Part shown: in pieces, positions 10,570 to 21,753 of the stretch
How the letters are laid out: every line of letters starts with the position of its first letter
Numbering within the stretch: the stretch's first letter is position 1
DNA from: Astrothelium macrocarpum
Taxonomy: Eukaryota > Ascomycota > Dothideomycetes > Trypetheliales > Trypetheliaceae
Assembly: GCA_021030915.1 (NCBI GenBank)
Contig: JAGEMR010000076.1
Location: 1 to 64,000, forward strand
Reading direction: 5' to 3'
DNA: 64,000 nt
Notes under the pieces: model-generated
What the model was told of the DNA's origin: nothing
Database searches by the model: none
Seen by the model: the letters and a program-made list of their open reading frames with translations, nothing else
Program-made: the position numbers and the translations under genes

Positions 10570-11017
10570 TGTGAATAGTAGAATAGCAGATTAGATGCTA
10601 GTGAGCTGGCAGAGGGATTACGGTGACTACGTATCAGTTCAGCAGACGAGGCAATGGTCAGCTACTTATGTTCTCGTGTTCAGGCAGCGGCGTTCTTTGC
10701 TTGCGGTGGTGTGCATTAGCTTGCTCCAATACAGGAGGCCTAATTAGTTACGGGCGAAAAGTTGTTGGACACTTGATAATCCCGCAACGCCGCTGGCTTT
10801 CCGCCCATTAACTACGCACATCCCAGCTTCAATCGGCACCATCTTCGTCCGACTGCGCTTAACTTGAAGAGGCACAATTCTCACCGGCCTACCACTATCA
10901 TTGAGTGATAGTCACCGCAGCTCGCTTCGATTTTGACAGCTCTCAGCTTCTCATCGACTTCAACCCTACGAGTACCTCTTCCGCCTTCACTCCCTCTTCC
11001 ACACCCAGATCAACACC

Positions 11018-11709
11018 ATGTCTGCCGACAAGGAGTTTACCTACTCGGACGTGTCAGAACACACAACCAAGAAGGACCTCTTTCTAGTGGTGCATGACAA
11101 GGTCTACAATGCCACCAGCTTCGTAGATGAGCATCCGTAGGTGGCCTGAATTACTTTGCTTCTTGCATTTCCCGACGAGTAACGTGCCTGTTTCGCATCA
11201 AACAGCACTATATAACCCCATTTCCAAAGGCTGTATACAATATGCCAACGAAACTGACATGAGCATCCCCTTGGTCTCTATCTGTGCCACTTGCGCCTTT
11301 AAGCTAACCTCGTCTCTCTCATATCCATAGCGGCGGCGAAGAAGTCCTCCTTGACGTAGGCGGCCAAGACGCAACCGAAGCCTTCGAAGATGTTGGACAC
11401 AGTGACGAGGCTCGCGAGATCCTAAATGGTCTTCTCGTTGGCAAACTAAAGCGTCAGGTAATGTCGCCTTTGCCTATCAAATTTCCTTTCCTATTCTCGC
11501 TCCGAGTTTTGGATTCTTCTCCCACGCACTACCTTGTTAACTAACGGCATGCACAGCCCGGCGATCCAACTCCAAAGACTCCTGGCCCTGAGTTCCCGAC
11601 AACGACCAAGCCCAAGGCAGACGCAGGTTTCGGCGTCGGACTGTACGCAGTATTGCTCGTTGGTGGAGTCTTAGCGTTTGTCGCGTACCAATACATTCAG
11701 AAAGCTTGA
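11018..11709 (+). CDS. Tail-anchored cytochrome b5 (3 exons)
   Basis: The coding sequence joins 11018-11136, 11331-11457 and 11557-11709 (132 residues). The first intron splits the proline codon of the heme motif HPGG, and both introns carry CTAAC branch sites. The heme ligands are His39 (HPGG) and His63 (GHSDEA). Residues 84-107 form a proline/lysine-rich linker and 108-128 (GVGLYAVLLVGGVLAFVAYQ) a C-terminal anchor, placing the heme domain on the cytosolic face of the ER. It donates electrons to fatty-acid desaturases, sterol enzymes and some P450s. The first intron (194 nt) is longer than others in the window. Confidence 0.93.
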
Positions 11710-12206
11710 GATAAGAGGGAATGTCAATTGGATGAGGGGAAATATGGAGAGGGCAGTTACAATGAAATTATGTATGAGGATAGTAGCAAGGGCGAATTCA
11801 TAGAATCGTTTCAAGGCAGGCGTCGAGACTTTGTTGCGTGTACACACCCGAGCAGAGGCATAATAAGCTTTTTCGGTCCGTCAAGGGCACTTGGATTTGG
11901 GTCTGCAGATTGAAAATCACGGATTGTATTCAACACAATCACTCCTACCCAACTTCCATTCATCCTTGACATCCAATCAGGTTTTCCGCTGACCTTTAGC
12001 CATCAATCCCAATTTCATAATAGCTACACACTACATTTTATCATGAAGTACCTAGCCACCGCAAGTCGACACCGCACGAATTTTCCATTTCTCCCCACAA
12101 CGATCCTCGCGCGCCCAGAAGAAATTCCTCAATATCACCTTCCCATAACGCCATCAACCCACCTCAAATTCCCTTCTCCCCATCCCTATCCACCCTGTTA
12201 GAAACC

Positions 12207-14712
12207 CTACCTATAAAAATCACTCGCATCCCCAACCCTCCCGGCCCCCTGCCCACCAGGCTGATACGCCTGATACCCAACCCCCGGCGGCGGACCCGAA
12301 TTCAGCATGGGATACGGGCCTGGCGCCCCCCCGCCGGGCGGGCTTGCCTGCGCGGGATACTGCTGCGGTTGCGGTGCCGGCACGGCCTGGTACGCGGCTT
12401 GCTGCTGCTGCTGGCCTGGCGGCTGCGGCGCGGAGTGTGCGGGCATGGGCGGAAACGCGGGACGCGCGGTGTCGTCGGTGGGCGTGGGGGAGTAGACGGA
12501 GGGCGAGTCGTAGGTGGATGTGCGGGAGGGCGGTTGGTTGGTCGGGGGTGCTGAGGGGGGTTGTTGTGTGGGTTGTGGGGGGTAGGGGTCGTAGGGGGGT
12601 TGTTGCTGTTGGGGGGGTGGTTGGGAGGGGGGTTGTTGTTGTTGTTGTTGTGTTTGCGGGGGTGGGGCGTGGTAGGAGTGGCGGGTGTCGGTGGGTGTGT
12701 CGTAGCTGGTTGTGGCGAGCTCTTGTGGGCTGGTGTAGGTGGAGACGGGGCGGCGGTTGGGGGGTTGATGTTGTGGGGGGGCGTAGGGGTCTGTGGATGG
12801 GGTGCCGCTGTGGAGGTCTTGTGGGGGCGCTTGAGTAGGGGCACCTTGTTGCTGTTGCTGCTGGTTGGGTGGGATAAAGTAGAATGGTTGCGGTCCGGAT
12901 TGAGGAGGGTAATTGCCATCTTGTGGTGTTGGCGAGTAATATCTTTGCGGGTCTTGTGGTGGCGGACCCTGCGGCGGGTAGTTTTGACTGGGATAGCCAC
13001 CGTAGCCTTGAGGTGGTCGGCCGTACTGAGATGGTGGAGGTTGTGACATTGATGTTTCTAGCAATGCTTCATAGTCTCGTCGGGCTTTGATGAACTTTTC
13101 GTTGAGTTGAGTGAAATCATCTGGAGAATTTTAGTAACCACGTCAACTTTATATCTCACCGAGATTAGCTTACCTTTCTTTTGCGAGTATTTTCCAATCA
13201 ATTCAATGAGCTTAGGTCGTATCGCCAATGTCTGGTGATACAACGTCTTACACTCTCCATCAGCACCTTTTCTGAACCATCACAATATATCCAAACTCAC
13301 CGTAATCTCCTCATTGTCCCTTGAGCTAATTTCCCCACCACTCGTACTCAACAACGCCAGCAATTTCTCCACATTCCTAATTTCCCCAAACACCTCCGCT
13401 TCCATCTGCGCCTCTCTCTCTAGCTCCTCTGTCGTCGGGTCCTGCAACTTCTCCACATAGTTGAGAGGAAAAATGCCCGTCTGACCCCGCAATGAGCCCT
13501 TCCACCAATCCTTGTAAACGGATTCCAAGACAGCAATAATATCACCTTTGCGGAACTGCAGCTCGCCTGGCTCGGAGGGCTGGAAATCGAAAAGTGCTCG
13601 GACGCGAGAGACGGTAGCTGCGGTGGTGCCGGAGGGGAGGTGTGGTGCTGATGTGCTTGAATGGGAAGCGGAACCAGGCGCACCAGCTGATGAAGAGCCT
13701 TGTGTCTTGGAATTGGAGGATGGTGTGGTGCCTTGTTTGTCCTTGACAGAGAGCGCTAGAGCCATCTGCAACTCCTCTTCCTCTTTTTGACGATCGACAT
13801 CTGTAATCTCGTGTTTATATGGTTTGGATGGTGGGTGCAAGTTGGGATCTTTGTGACACATCAGCAGATATTTTGAAAAGAGCTTCTGGCAACCTACTTT
13901 GGGTCTTGAGCTTCATGTATGCTTGCTCCATGATCCCCAAATCCGCATTGCTTGCAAACATTTCTGTCCATTCTTCCATGCGCTCGAGGATTTTTGCCTT
14001 GACTTGGGTGTGCGTATTCTGCAAATGTATCAGTCTCGCCATGCTGTAAGGTTGTCGTTGCGACCTACCCTATCTCCGGCGAGTCTGAGTAAAGCATCTG
14101 TGAAGCTCCTCGATGCAAGCTCTTTGTGAATTTTGAGACCGCAATTCTGCGATAGAGCGTTCGCAAGCTAGAAGTGGTTAGCTGCTGTTCTTTAATGCCC
14201 AACACATGCAGGCTGCAACGTTGCTCCAACTCCGTGAGACAGGAATACCATACCTCCAGAGTATATAATTGTACATTAGCATTCCGATGTGCCAGTCTTT
14301 TAATCATCGCCGCGACCGCATCTTTGGCCCTAACCATGCGAAAGACGTCCGTCAGCCTGATATTGAAATGACTTGCTCTTCCGCCACCAATCCGCGGTCT
14401 TCTACGCACCCTGTATCTGAGCCATCTACTTTGTCACAAACATCGAGTATGAATTCCCAGTTCTCGCTCGTCAGATTTTCGTCAGTCGCCTTGACTAGAA
14501 AAGAGGAAAGGTATCAGTTTCGAGGTCTTCTGTTGAATGCTCGTTCTTCGTGGCTGCCAGAACGGCTTGAGAGAAAGTGTAAGGGAAGGCGCAAAGCGGA
14601 ATAGAAGCATACCGACGGCTTCATCAAATGCATTTTGCTAGCAAGCTAATTAGTGATTGTACGTGGCACTGGGCGTATAGCTGTTGCTTGAACACACCTG
14701 GGCGCGGAACAT
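12207..14712 (-). CDS. HSE1: HSE1, ESCRT-0 subunit (VHS-UIM-SH3-GAT), 9 exons
   Basis: On the minus strand the coding sequence joins 14712-14698, 14637-14613, 14494-14410, 14329-14254, 14167-14069, 14018-13898, 13848-13301, 13246-13174 and 13120-12207, giving 651 residues with every junction in phase. The VHS domain covers residues 1-140, the ubiquitin-interacting motif (EEEELQMALALSV) about 163-175, the SH3 domain (ALFDFQPSEPGELQF ... WWKGSL) about 222-277, and a GAT-like coiled region to about 385; the tail is rich in proline, glutamine and tyrosine. With Vps27 the protein sorts ubiquitinated membrane cargo on endosomes into multivesicular bodies. The first two exons are only 15 and 25 nt, so automatic models may miss them. 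The exon 8 acceptor (TAAG before ACG TTG TAT) was chosen because the alternative upstream AG creates a stop. Confidence 0.93.
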
Positions 14713-14913
14713 GGTGGGAGTTTAGTGGCGCCAGCAGTGTTTCCCGGAGCTAATCCCAGCAATGAGATTTGATAATAAAGAGAACGTTTGAACAAGCGCA
14801 GATATGAGATTAATTGCAGAGGGTATGGTTTATGTAGCAAGAGGCTGAGCGGAATTATCGTGTGCGAAGCTGGGCCTTCAAGCTAGAAGTGCTAGGCGGC
14901 GATGACGTTCAAG

Positions 14914-15160
14914 CCTGGGGGCACTGCAATGGGAAACGTCACCCGCGATGGCAAGATGTATAAAATTCGCCGTACATCTTGTGAGGAGGCCCTCAACGAT
15001 GTCAAGCGAAAAAATGTAAAGTGTTATTTTTTGACAAATTCTTGATAAATTCTCTATATATTATGGTCGCTTAAAATGACAAGAGGTTCTCCCGAGGAGT
15101 CCAATGGCGAATTTCATCTCTTGCGGGCGCGGATGACATTTCTTATTTCAATCACCAGTG
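14914..15160. repeat. MITE-like element, family 1, copy 2
   Basis: About 247 bp. The left arm holds AAACGTCACCCGCGA and GGAGGCCCTCAACGA; the right arm reads GCGGATGACATTTCTTATTT and ends near CACCAGTGG. The centre shares the subfamily A phrase TGACAAATTCTTGATAAATTC with the copies at 3435 and 34170. It is non-coding and lies just upstream of HSE1. Confidence 0.7.
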
Positions 15161-15332
15161 GAGGTCTGAGCCCCAAAGCATTCGTCGTTCCTTACTATCT
15201 TCAACCTTTTAAGCACCAACACAAACGGGTCAAATGCTAATTATATCAAAAGGATGTTGGATGCATTCGAGAAAAGAGAGTCGACTAAATCTCGGTTCAA
15301 GATTTCTGAGTGGTCCCTACACCAGGGAGGCC

Positions 15333-15549
15333 CTCAGCAATGATAATCGAGAAAATCCTAAGAGATATTTCTTATTGAATGGCTGATAGGCTCTAATACT
15401 TTAGAATTGTATGGGGCTCTCCTTATGAAGTCTGCGGCGATGATATGTATCGCGGTCGCGGGTGACAATTCTTATTGCAGCCACTATGAGGTGTGTGGCA
15501 ATTATATCTTTTACGGTCGCGGATGACATTTTTTATTGCAGCCACTGGT
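15333..15549. repeat. MITE-like element, family 1, truncated copy with doubled right end
   Basis: It begins inside the left arm at GGGAGGCCCTCAGCAATGAT (subfamily B) and has two successive right ends: one stops at GACAATTCTTATTGCAGCCACT (to about 15484), and a second runs from about 15490 through GGTCGCGGATGACATTTTTT to CCACTGGTG (15549). The outer left arm is missing. The doubling points to a nested insertion or local duplication. Confidence 0.65.
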
Positions 15550-16406
15550 GCCTATCTAAAATCAAGTATCCGCGCTCCCATAACGAAAACATCTCCCCAA
15601 ATGCCTGTCTCAAGCATACGAACTGGGCACACACCCCCTCCCAGTAGCTGCGAGAACCGAAAACTTCCACCGCCTCTAAAGCAAAGACCGTTACAAAAGT
15701 GAATATATGTATATGTGAAGTCTGAGCAAAGACGCTCCCCCTCAACATTTCTTCGGCAAGAAGCTAGCCACAATTGCATTGAGCTCCAGAACTTTTGTAG
15801 GGATGAAGAGTCTGGTAGTGACTCATCAATGTCCCTACATGATTATTGCCGTAGCCATGATTCTTCGCTTCCTAGAGATATAAGTTGCAGTACGTAATAG
15901 TCATCGGCTTTTAGCATAATTATAGTGCTAGTCTTGAAAAAGCTCACTACCACACTGTCAAAGAAAAAGCTGATGAGGGCATGCTTGCCACATGAATGTA
16001 TTTACCGCGAGGCTGAAAAAGTAGTAGTAATAGAAGAAGAAGAGAAATGGCCAGAAGCTTGCGTTTTGACTCCGGTTTATTCCTCCTCGTCCGTACAAAA
16101 AGTTTTCTAGCAATTGGAAAACCATTGATTTCAGTTCGTGATTCAGGACAATTGGGTCAATAGCCAGCCTTGTTACGCCCTTTCGCTGATGCACAGCTTT
16201 CATTCGTCAACAACATCCGCGGCAGATATGCAAGATTTGATGGTACAGAAAGTCCGTTGATCCCTTCCAAAATCGTAGGTAGATAGATGGCGCATTGGAG
16301 GCATGCTTACGTGGCGCAAAATTTTGATGAAAATGAGGAGGTATCGGCAATGCCTCATCAGTCATGTGTTCGATAGCGATGCGGTCGAAAGAAATCAGGT
16401 CATCTT
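15550..16406. other. Intergenic region downstream of the PAK kinase gene
   Basis: No gene is supported. It includes the 3' untranslated region of the kinase gene on the minus strand, and short frames of no recognisable content. Confidence 0.5.
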
Positions 16407-19400
16407 TCAATTTCCCTTGTTCTTTCGCTCATCTGCTCTGGCTTGCCTTGCAGCTCTGACAAGAGCCGACAGCGTTGACAACGGCTCTGCAGTCTCGATG
16501 AAAGGGTGCTAAAACAACGGATTAGCTTAACATTACCAGCATTAGATAAACTTCGTCTCACCTTTAGCAAATCATGAGCAGAAGCCCTCTTCTCCGGATC
16601 GACTTTAAGCGCCAGCTGCATGAATTCCGAAAACGGCGGACTCATCTGATGTTCGTCCTTGATCTTCGGCGTTCCCGTTGTGGCTATGAGCCATAGCGCC
16701 CGCAGTGGCGACTCGTTGAGGTATGGGGGCTCGCCCTCGATCATTTCGATGGCCATGATGCCCAAACTCCAAATGTCGACCTTGCGGCCATACTCCTTAC
16801 GCATGACAATTTCAGGCGCCATCCAGTAGGGGGTGCCGACCATGGTGCTCCGTTTGGTGTGCGAGTCATTGATTTGAGCACAGAAACCGAAATCGGCTTC
16901 GGACGATTAGTTGGCTTTCTTTGGCGAGGAGGGGCTTGCTACTAACTGAGTTTGATGTTGCCTTCCATGGAAAGAAGGATGTTATCCGATTTGATGTCTC
17001 GGTGGATAACACCTTTTGAATGCAAGTGCTGAAGACCCTGAAGAACCTACAACCGAAATCAGTACGGCTCAAGCGATAATGCCAAGAACGAAATCAAAAC
17101 TCACCTCTCTGCACACGGCTGCCATTTGTCCTTCCGTCATTATGTTAAAAGTTACGACATCCGTCAAACTACCACCTTCCATGTATTCCATTACAACCCA
17201 CAAATCTCCCCTGACAAGATAGCTATCCATGAAATTGACAATATTTTTGTGCCTACTCTCCTTCATGACAATGATTTCATTGATGATCAGGTCTTTCTTT
17301 GGCTGTTGCTCCAAGTTCATCTGCTTGATCGCAACGCATTGATTGCTGGTTGCTTCGTATGCGGTAAAGACACCACCTGATGCACCCTGACCAATCTTAT
17401 TTAGACTTCGGTACCGTTTGGTCGGGTCTCCAGGCGTGCAAATTTGGTTTAGGCGAGCAAGGATATCAGGTGTTTGACTTTGCCGAGGCCGCCGTCTAGC
17501 TTGTGGTGCTGGACCGACACGGGCGTCTTGAGTGGGAGCTGGGATATTCGTCGGCGCAGAAGCTTGCGCATATTGTTTAGGGGGTGCTTGTTGCTGCGGG
17601 GTGGGTACAGCGGCGGCAGGAGCTCGCTGACTTTGGCTGCGTTCTAATTGCTGTTTTTGGATGGCGTGTTGGGCCGCCATCATCGCTTGCTCTTGCTGCT
17701 GTTGGTATTGCTGGGGATTACCTACTGGAGCTTGTGGCTGCTGGTAATCAGTTGGAGAGGTATTTGCCCGCACACGAGCAAGAGGGACGCCACTGCCGGA
17801 GCTTGGCGAGTTTGGTTCAGTACCGGGTGATTGCGAATGAGCGGATGACGGTATTGCACCATTGGGTGGCCGCCCTTGGTTGAGTGATGGTCCTCTTGAA
17901 ACTGCTTGCGGAGGTGGAGCATATCGAACTGGGGCCGTTTCTGCTCTTTCCATTCCCGGTGGTCTCGGTGCTGGTCTATGTGGCATTAGCGTGCCGTTCA
18001 TTTGAGGCATTGTAGGTGAGGCTGCAGATTGTCCAAAACCGGTAGCGGAACCCATTGGAGGGGAGGCGCCTGGTACACCTCGCGGTATAGGCGGTGCTGC
18101 TCGAGGATTCTCAAAACTGTCTCCGCCGTTTCGTGGAAAGCGTGGACTTGTCGGAGGACTTGTCATGGCACTCATGTTGCTGTAGCTAGGAGAAAGAGTC
18201 GCAGGAGGCAGACCACTCCCAGGAGGAGGTGTCATACCATATTGCTGCATGTCTTGAGGTCTAGCGTTATCAAACTTGTGCCAGATTCCTTCATTGGCTT
18301 CTGGATTGTTATTCTCCTTGTAAAAGGTGACGATGTTCATGACCTCTTGAGGGTGCTTTTTCTGCTCAGTTTCACTGATACCTTCCCGTGCGAGAGTGAG
18401 CTGCCACTCTTTTGGTAGTCCCTACTCAAAAGTCAGCCGTGTTTACAAATGACGATAGACCAAGGTCGCTTCTAAATTTCAAATTGTTTGGTTGTCACGA
18501 CTGAAATACACGTACGGTAAACTCTCCAGTCTCTTCATTGTACCCCACATGTGTAACATGCACGGGATTTTCAGGCGCCGAAATCTGGGGTTTCCGCGGC
18601 GAACTCATAAACTTTTCCAATACATTGGAGATTCCGCTCTTCTTTCGCAGTTTGGCACCCCCGCCACTACCATTCGCTTCATCGCTGTATCGGTTTCGTG
18701 GACTTTGGGTGCCTTGATCAGAGCGGGGCGTCGTCGCCATCTCCATCTGGCGTTGGGCTGGCGCGTAAAAGCTGGCCGACTGACGGAGCCGTGGTGAGGA
18801 GAGCACTTGAGAAATGGAGACTCGCTTGGAAGGCTGTGACTGAGGCGGAGACGGTTGGTGTTGCAAGATCTGATCAAATGTTTGGGCGGGGACGAATTGA
18901 GCCGGAGTAAATTGTGGGGTCAGATTTTGTTGTTGCACTGGAGGAGCGGAGGCAGGAAGCGGTGGTTGCTGGATTTGAGGTTGCGGTTGTGGTGGACGCG
19001 ATTGCTGAGGCGGTGGTGGGATGTTGGGCGGGTGGAAGTTGGACAGGACAGCGGCAGAGTCGAAGGGGGCGCCAATCAGCTCGGACGAGGTCTTTTCGGT
19101 GACAGACTGACGAGCCTGAGGAGCGTAGAGGCTGTCTCTGGGATGCTGGATGGAGGGAATTTCACCGAAGAGCATGGGCGCCGGGGAGGAGTGGTCGTGC
19201 GGAGAGCGTTGCAGCTGGGTGTAGGACTGGCGGTGGTGCTGGCGGGAGGTGGAGGAGCGAGAGGATGCGGTCGCCGTGGGACTGGGAGAGGAGGTTTCTC
19301 GACGATGGCCCTGGGTTTGGATCTGGGGCGGGTGCAGAGGAGCACTGGGAGTGCGTCGCAGCGTACGGTGAGCAGAGGGAGTTTCAGAATAGATGGGAGG

Positions 19401-19439
19401 CTTCTTGGTCAGTTTGCGGTGCGATTGGCTGGTGTCCAT
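16407..19439 (-). CDS. PAK/STE20-type serine/threonine kinase with CRIB motif (Cla4/PakB group)
   Basis: On the minus strand the coding sequence joins 19439-18516, 18421-17105, 17046-16947, 16896-16562 and 16508-16407, giving 925 residues with all junctions in phase. Residues 1-285 are disordered and rich in P, Q and S. The CRIB motif (ISAPENPVHVTHVG, from about 286) binds Cdc42/Rac-GTP. A long linker leads to the kinase domain: IGQGASGGV glycine loop, Lys674 (VAIKQMN), HRDIKSDN with Asp764, DFG at 782-784, and activation loop and P+1 site TMVGTPYWMAPE. No PH domain is evident, unlike typical Cla4, so I keep a group name only. These kinases act in polarity, septation and hyphal growth. An upstream in-frame ATG at 19478 would add 13 residues. 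Confidence 0.9.
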
Positions 19440-19515
19440 GGTCGCGGCAGCAAGGACGAAGAGGCCAGACAGAGACACCTAGGCACGACAGGAGGACGGC
19501 GGCGCCGGCAGTCTC

Positions 19516-19558
19516 CAGCAGCAGCAGCAGCAGCGGCAGCAGCAGCAGGCGGCGGCGG
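19516..19558 (+). repeat. CAG/CGG microsatellite in the kinase leader
   Basis: A run of CAG triplets, interrupted by CGG and then shading into GGCGGCGG, lies 75-120 bp upstream of the kinase start codon. On the transcribed strand it is a CTG/CCG run. Length variation between strains is likely. Confidence 0.8.
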
Positions 19559-20371
19559 ACGAAGGTTCGCAGCCAGGGCTGGCGCTGATGCTGGCAGAAA
19601 CTCGCTCTACCGAAAACTGACGGTCCCTAGGTACATGTGCGCATGGCTAGTGGGCAGAAGGGGACTGCCTTATCAACCACTCTACCGCTGAATCCTTTGG
19701 TGCTGGAATCTGATGCTCCAGGCCTCACCATCCAACGCAGCTAGCTGGCCACCCGCCGTGACGACCAAACAGACCAAAACACCGTCATGCTCTGCCCGTT
19801 TACGATGCCATCCCCATTCCCACTCTCCTCCTCCCCCGGTTTCATGCCCGACTCCTGCAATCAAGTCAATCTACAGTGGACGGCGAGCAGGGGTGTGGCT
19901 GGCCCACCCGACACTCCCCGCCCAAGCCCACAGCACCTGAACCCGCCCTGCAGCCATTGGCCCTCTTGGGAGCGTACTGCAACGCGGCGCAGTTAATAAT
20001 CCTCTGCACCTGCTTCGACGGCAACAGAAAAAAAAAAAGGGCCATCGCTTTTCCCTGATTACTGGGCCTGCCTGTGCTTGTACTTTTTGCTTCTTCCGGA
20101 CCCGGTGCCGTGGCTTCAACCACTTTTGGCGGGCCAAGCTTTCTGCCACCCCCCACGGTGGGGGAAATGCGAAATCAAAACGGCTGCCGTTGCAGCTCTT
20201 ACCCAAGCCGCGCTACTGCTGCCTTACCGTACAAAGTTAACAGTCGAGCGAACGGCGAGGCGTCCTCGTAATTGTACATATCCCTTTCCTGAGATGGGCG
20301 AGCGACACGAGTGCTCGACTGATAACTGCTGCTGTTGCTACTATTGCTGCTCGGCACCTCGCCACCCTCTT

Positions 20372-20402
20372 GTCTCTCCCCCTCCCCCTCCCCCTCCCCC
20401 CC
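20372..20402 (+). repeat. Pyrimidine tract of CCCCCT hexamers
   Basis: A C/T-only tract made of about five CCCCCT-type units. Read on the minus strand it is a G/A run about 0.9 kb before the kinase start. Such tracts can form unusual DNA structures or act as promoter elements, which is inference. Confidence 0.65.
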
Positions 20403-21753
20403 TCCGAGATCCTGGCTGCCCACCTCGTCTCATGAGTCTGTCACGAGCGCAGGGTCGCTGCCGTGGGCCGGCCCATTAGATTTCGCGTGTCGAAAAAGCA
20501 AGCACAAGGCACTCTCGGCGCGGTCGCAAAGCGTGCTCAGGGCGTCATGCGGCCAAAATATCACAGCATGAGCATGACGCGAATAGATAAGCTACCTACT
20601 GACTGATTGATGCGATGCTTTGCCGATGTCACACCGAGGCATCTTTTGGTGTCACAGTCTCTGTCTTTTTTTTTTCCGTTTTTTGAGCTTGTTGCCAAAA
20701 AAAGAAAAACCCCCAGATTCAATGAGAGTAACCCGGTACTTAGGTAAGGGAGGTAATGTCGGAATGGGGAAGGGGGGAAGACGTGGCGAGATGCAATTTG
20801 GAAAAGTTCCAGAAAGCCTAATCGTGACGCGTGTGCTTGAGAAGATCTTCAAGCTGCAGGGGGTTCCAGCGCTAAAACGAGCATCCCAGACTGCTCTGTC
20901 CAGACATTACTTGTCGACTTTGGATCCTAAAGTCTGATCAAGTTCAACACGTCATCACTTGATTGAATTTTTCCGGGCATGATCTCCAGCTACAAATCAT
21001 CCTCTTACCCCGAGAGGGTATCGCGGTAGTTGTCTGTGAATCTTTGATAGCAAGCCTGACCAACCCTACGGAAAGCCTAACCGATCATGTACAAAGGACA
21101 GAGTTACTCTTCCTTGCGATTATTCAATCTGATCTGCATTCAAAATTAGGGTCTAGAATTGAGTTTGGGACCCTCGACATGTATTCGCATCTACGGAGCA
21201 CTAAGAAGCCAACCACCTTGTACAGTACAAACCATCGAATGCTTTGCACTTTGTGAGCCCACCGCGAGAAGAACGCTTTACTGGTACAAGTCCCAATTCG
21301 TCTAGGCAAAGAAAAAGTAGAAGAAAAAAAAAAAGCAAGGCGTCTGTTTCGCTCTCCAACCTCATGACCGTGAATTTCATGTCATGCCGTTGTCTTCCAA
21401 AACCGCCGACGAAACGTAGAAGACATAAGACCAAACTGAAGCAAAAGAAGCTCTTTCATGTCTTTCGTCGAGAATAAGAACCAAACAAAGCAATTAGGAA
21501 GGAAACCACGCCCGGCCGAACGCCGTCGTCATGCGAACAATGAAGTGGAAGATACCGCACGCTCCCATGGTTTGTTTCTTCCTGAATTCGGTGGTCATGA
21601 TCATACATGCCACAAACCGGCCGACCCGAATATGTATTAAAGAATAGAAAAGGTGTAGGTGTAAAAGTCGTAGACGCGCTGCATTGCGCGTAGCCATCCC
21701 AGCCAATTCTTCCTGTAAAAGAGAGAATACGTGTCACTTATTCTGCTTATGCT

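Larger units (their letters stand above)
19440..21753. other. Upstream region of the PAK kinase gene and 3' region of the phytochrome gene
   Basis: About 2.3 kb with no supportable gene. Next to the kinase gene it has trinucleotide and pyrimidine repeats described separately, consistent with a long leader or promoter. Farther right it includes the 3' untranslated region of the phytochrome gene. Confidence 0.5.

Noticed and set aside
12302..13046. Long overlapping frames on both strands opposite the HSE1 tail
   Set aside because: They are low-complexity shadows of the proline/glutamine-rich HSE1 coding sequence and have no motif of their own.
18855..19691. 278-residue plus-strand frame opposite the PAK kinase N-terminus
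   Set aside because: It is antisense to a real coding exon; its content reflects the repetitive P/Q/S codons on the other strand.
19640..19700. tRNA-like D-arm phrase on the minus strand (GGTAGAGTGGTTGATAAGG)
   Set aside because: No matching T-arm (GTTCRANNC) or acceptor stem at the expected distance; it cannot fold as a tRNA.
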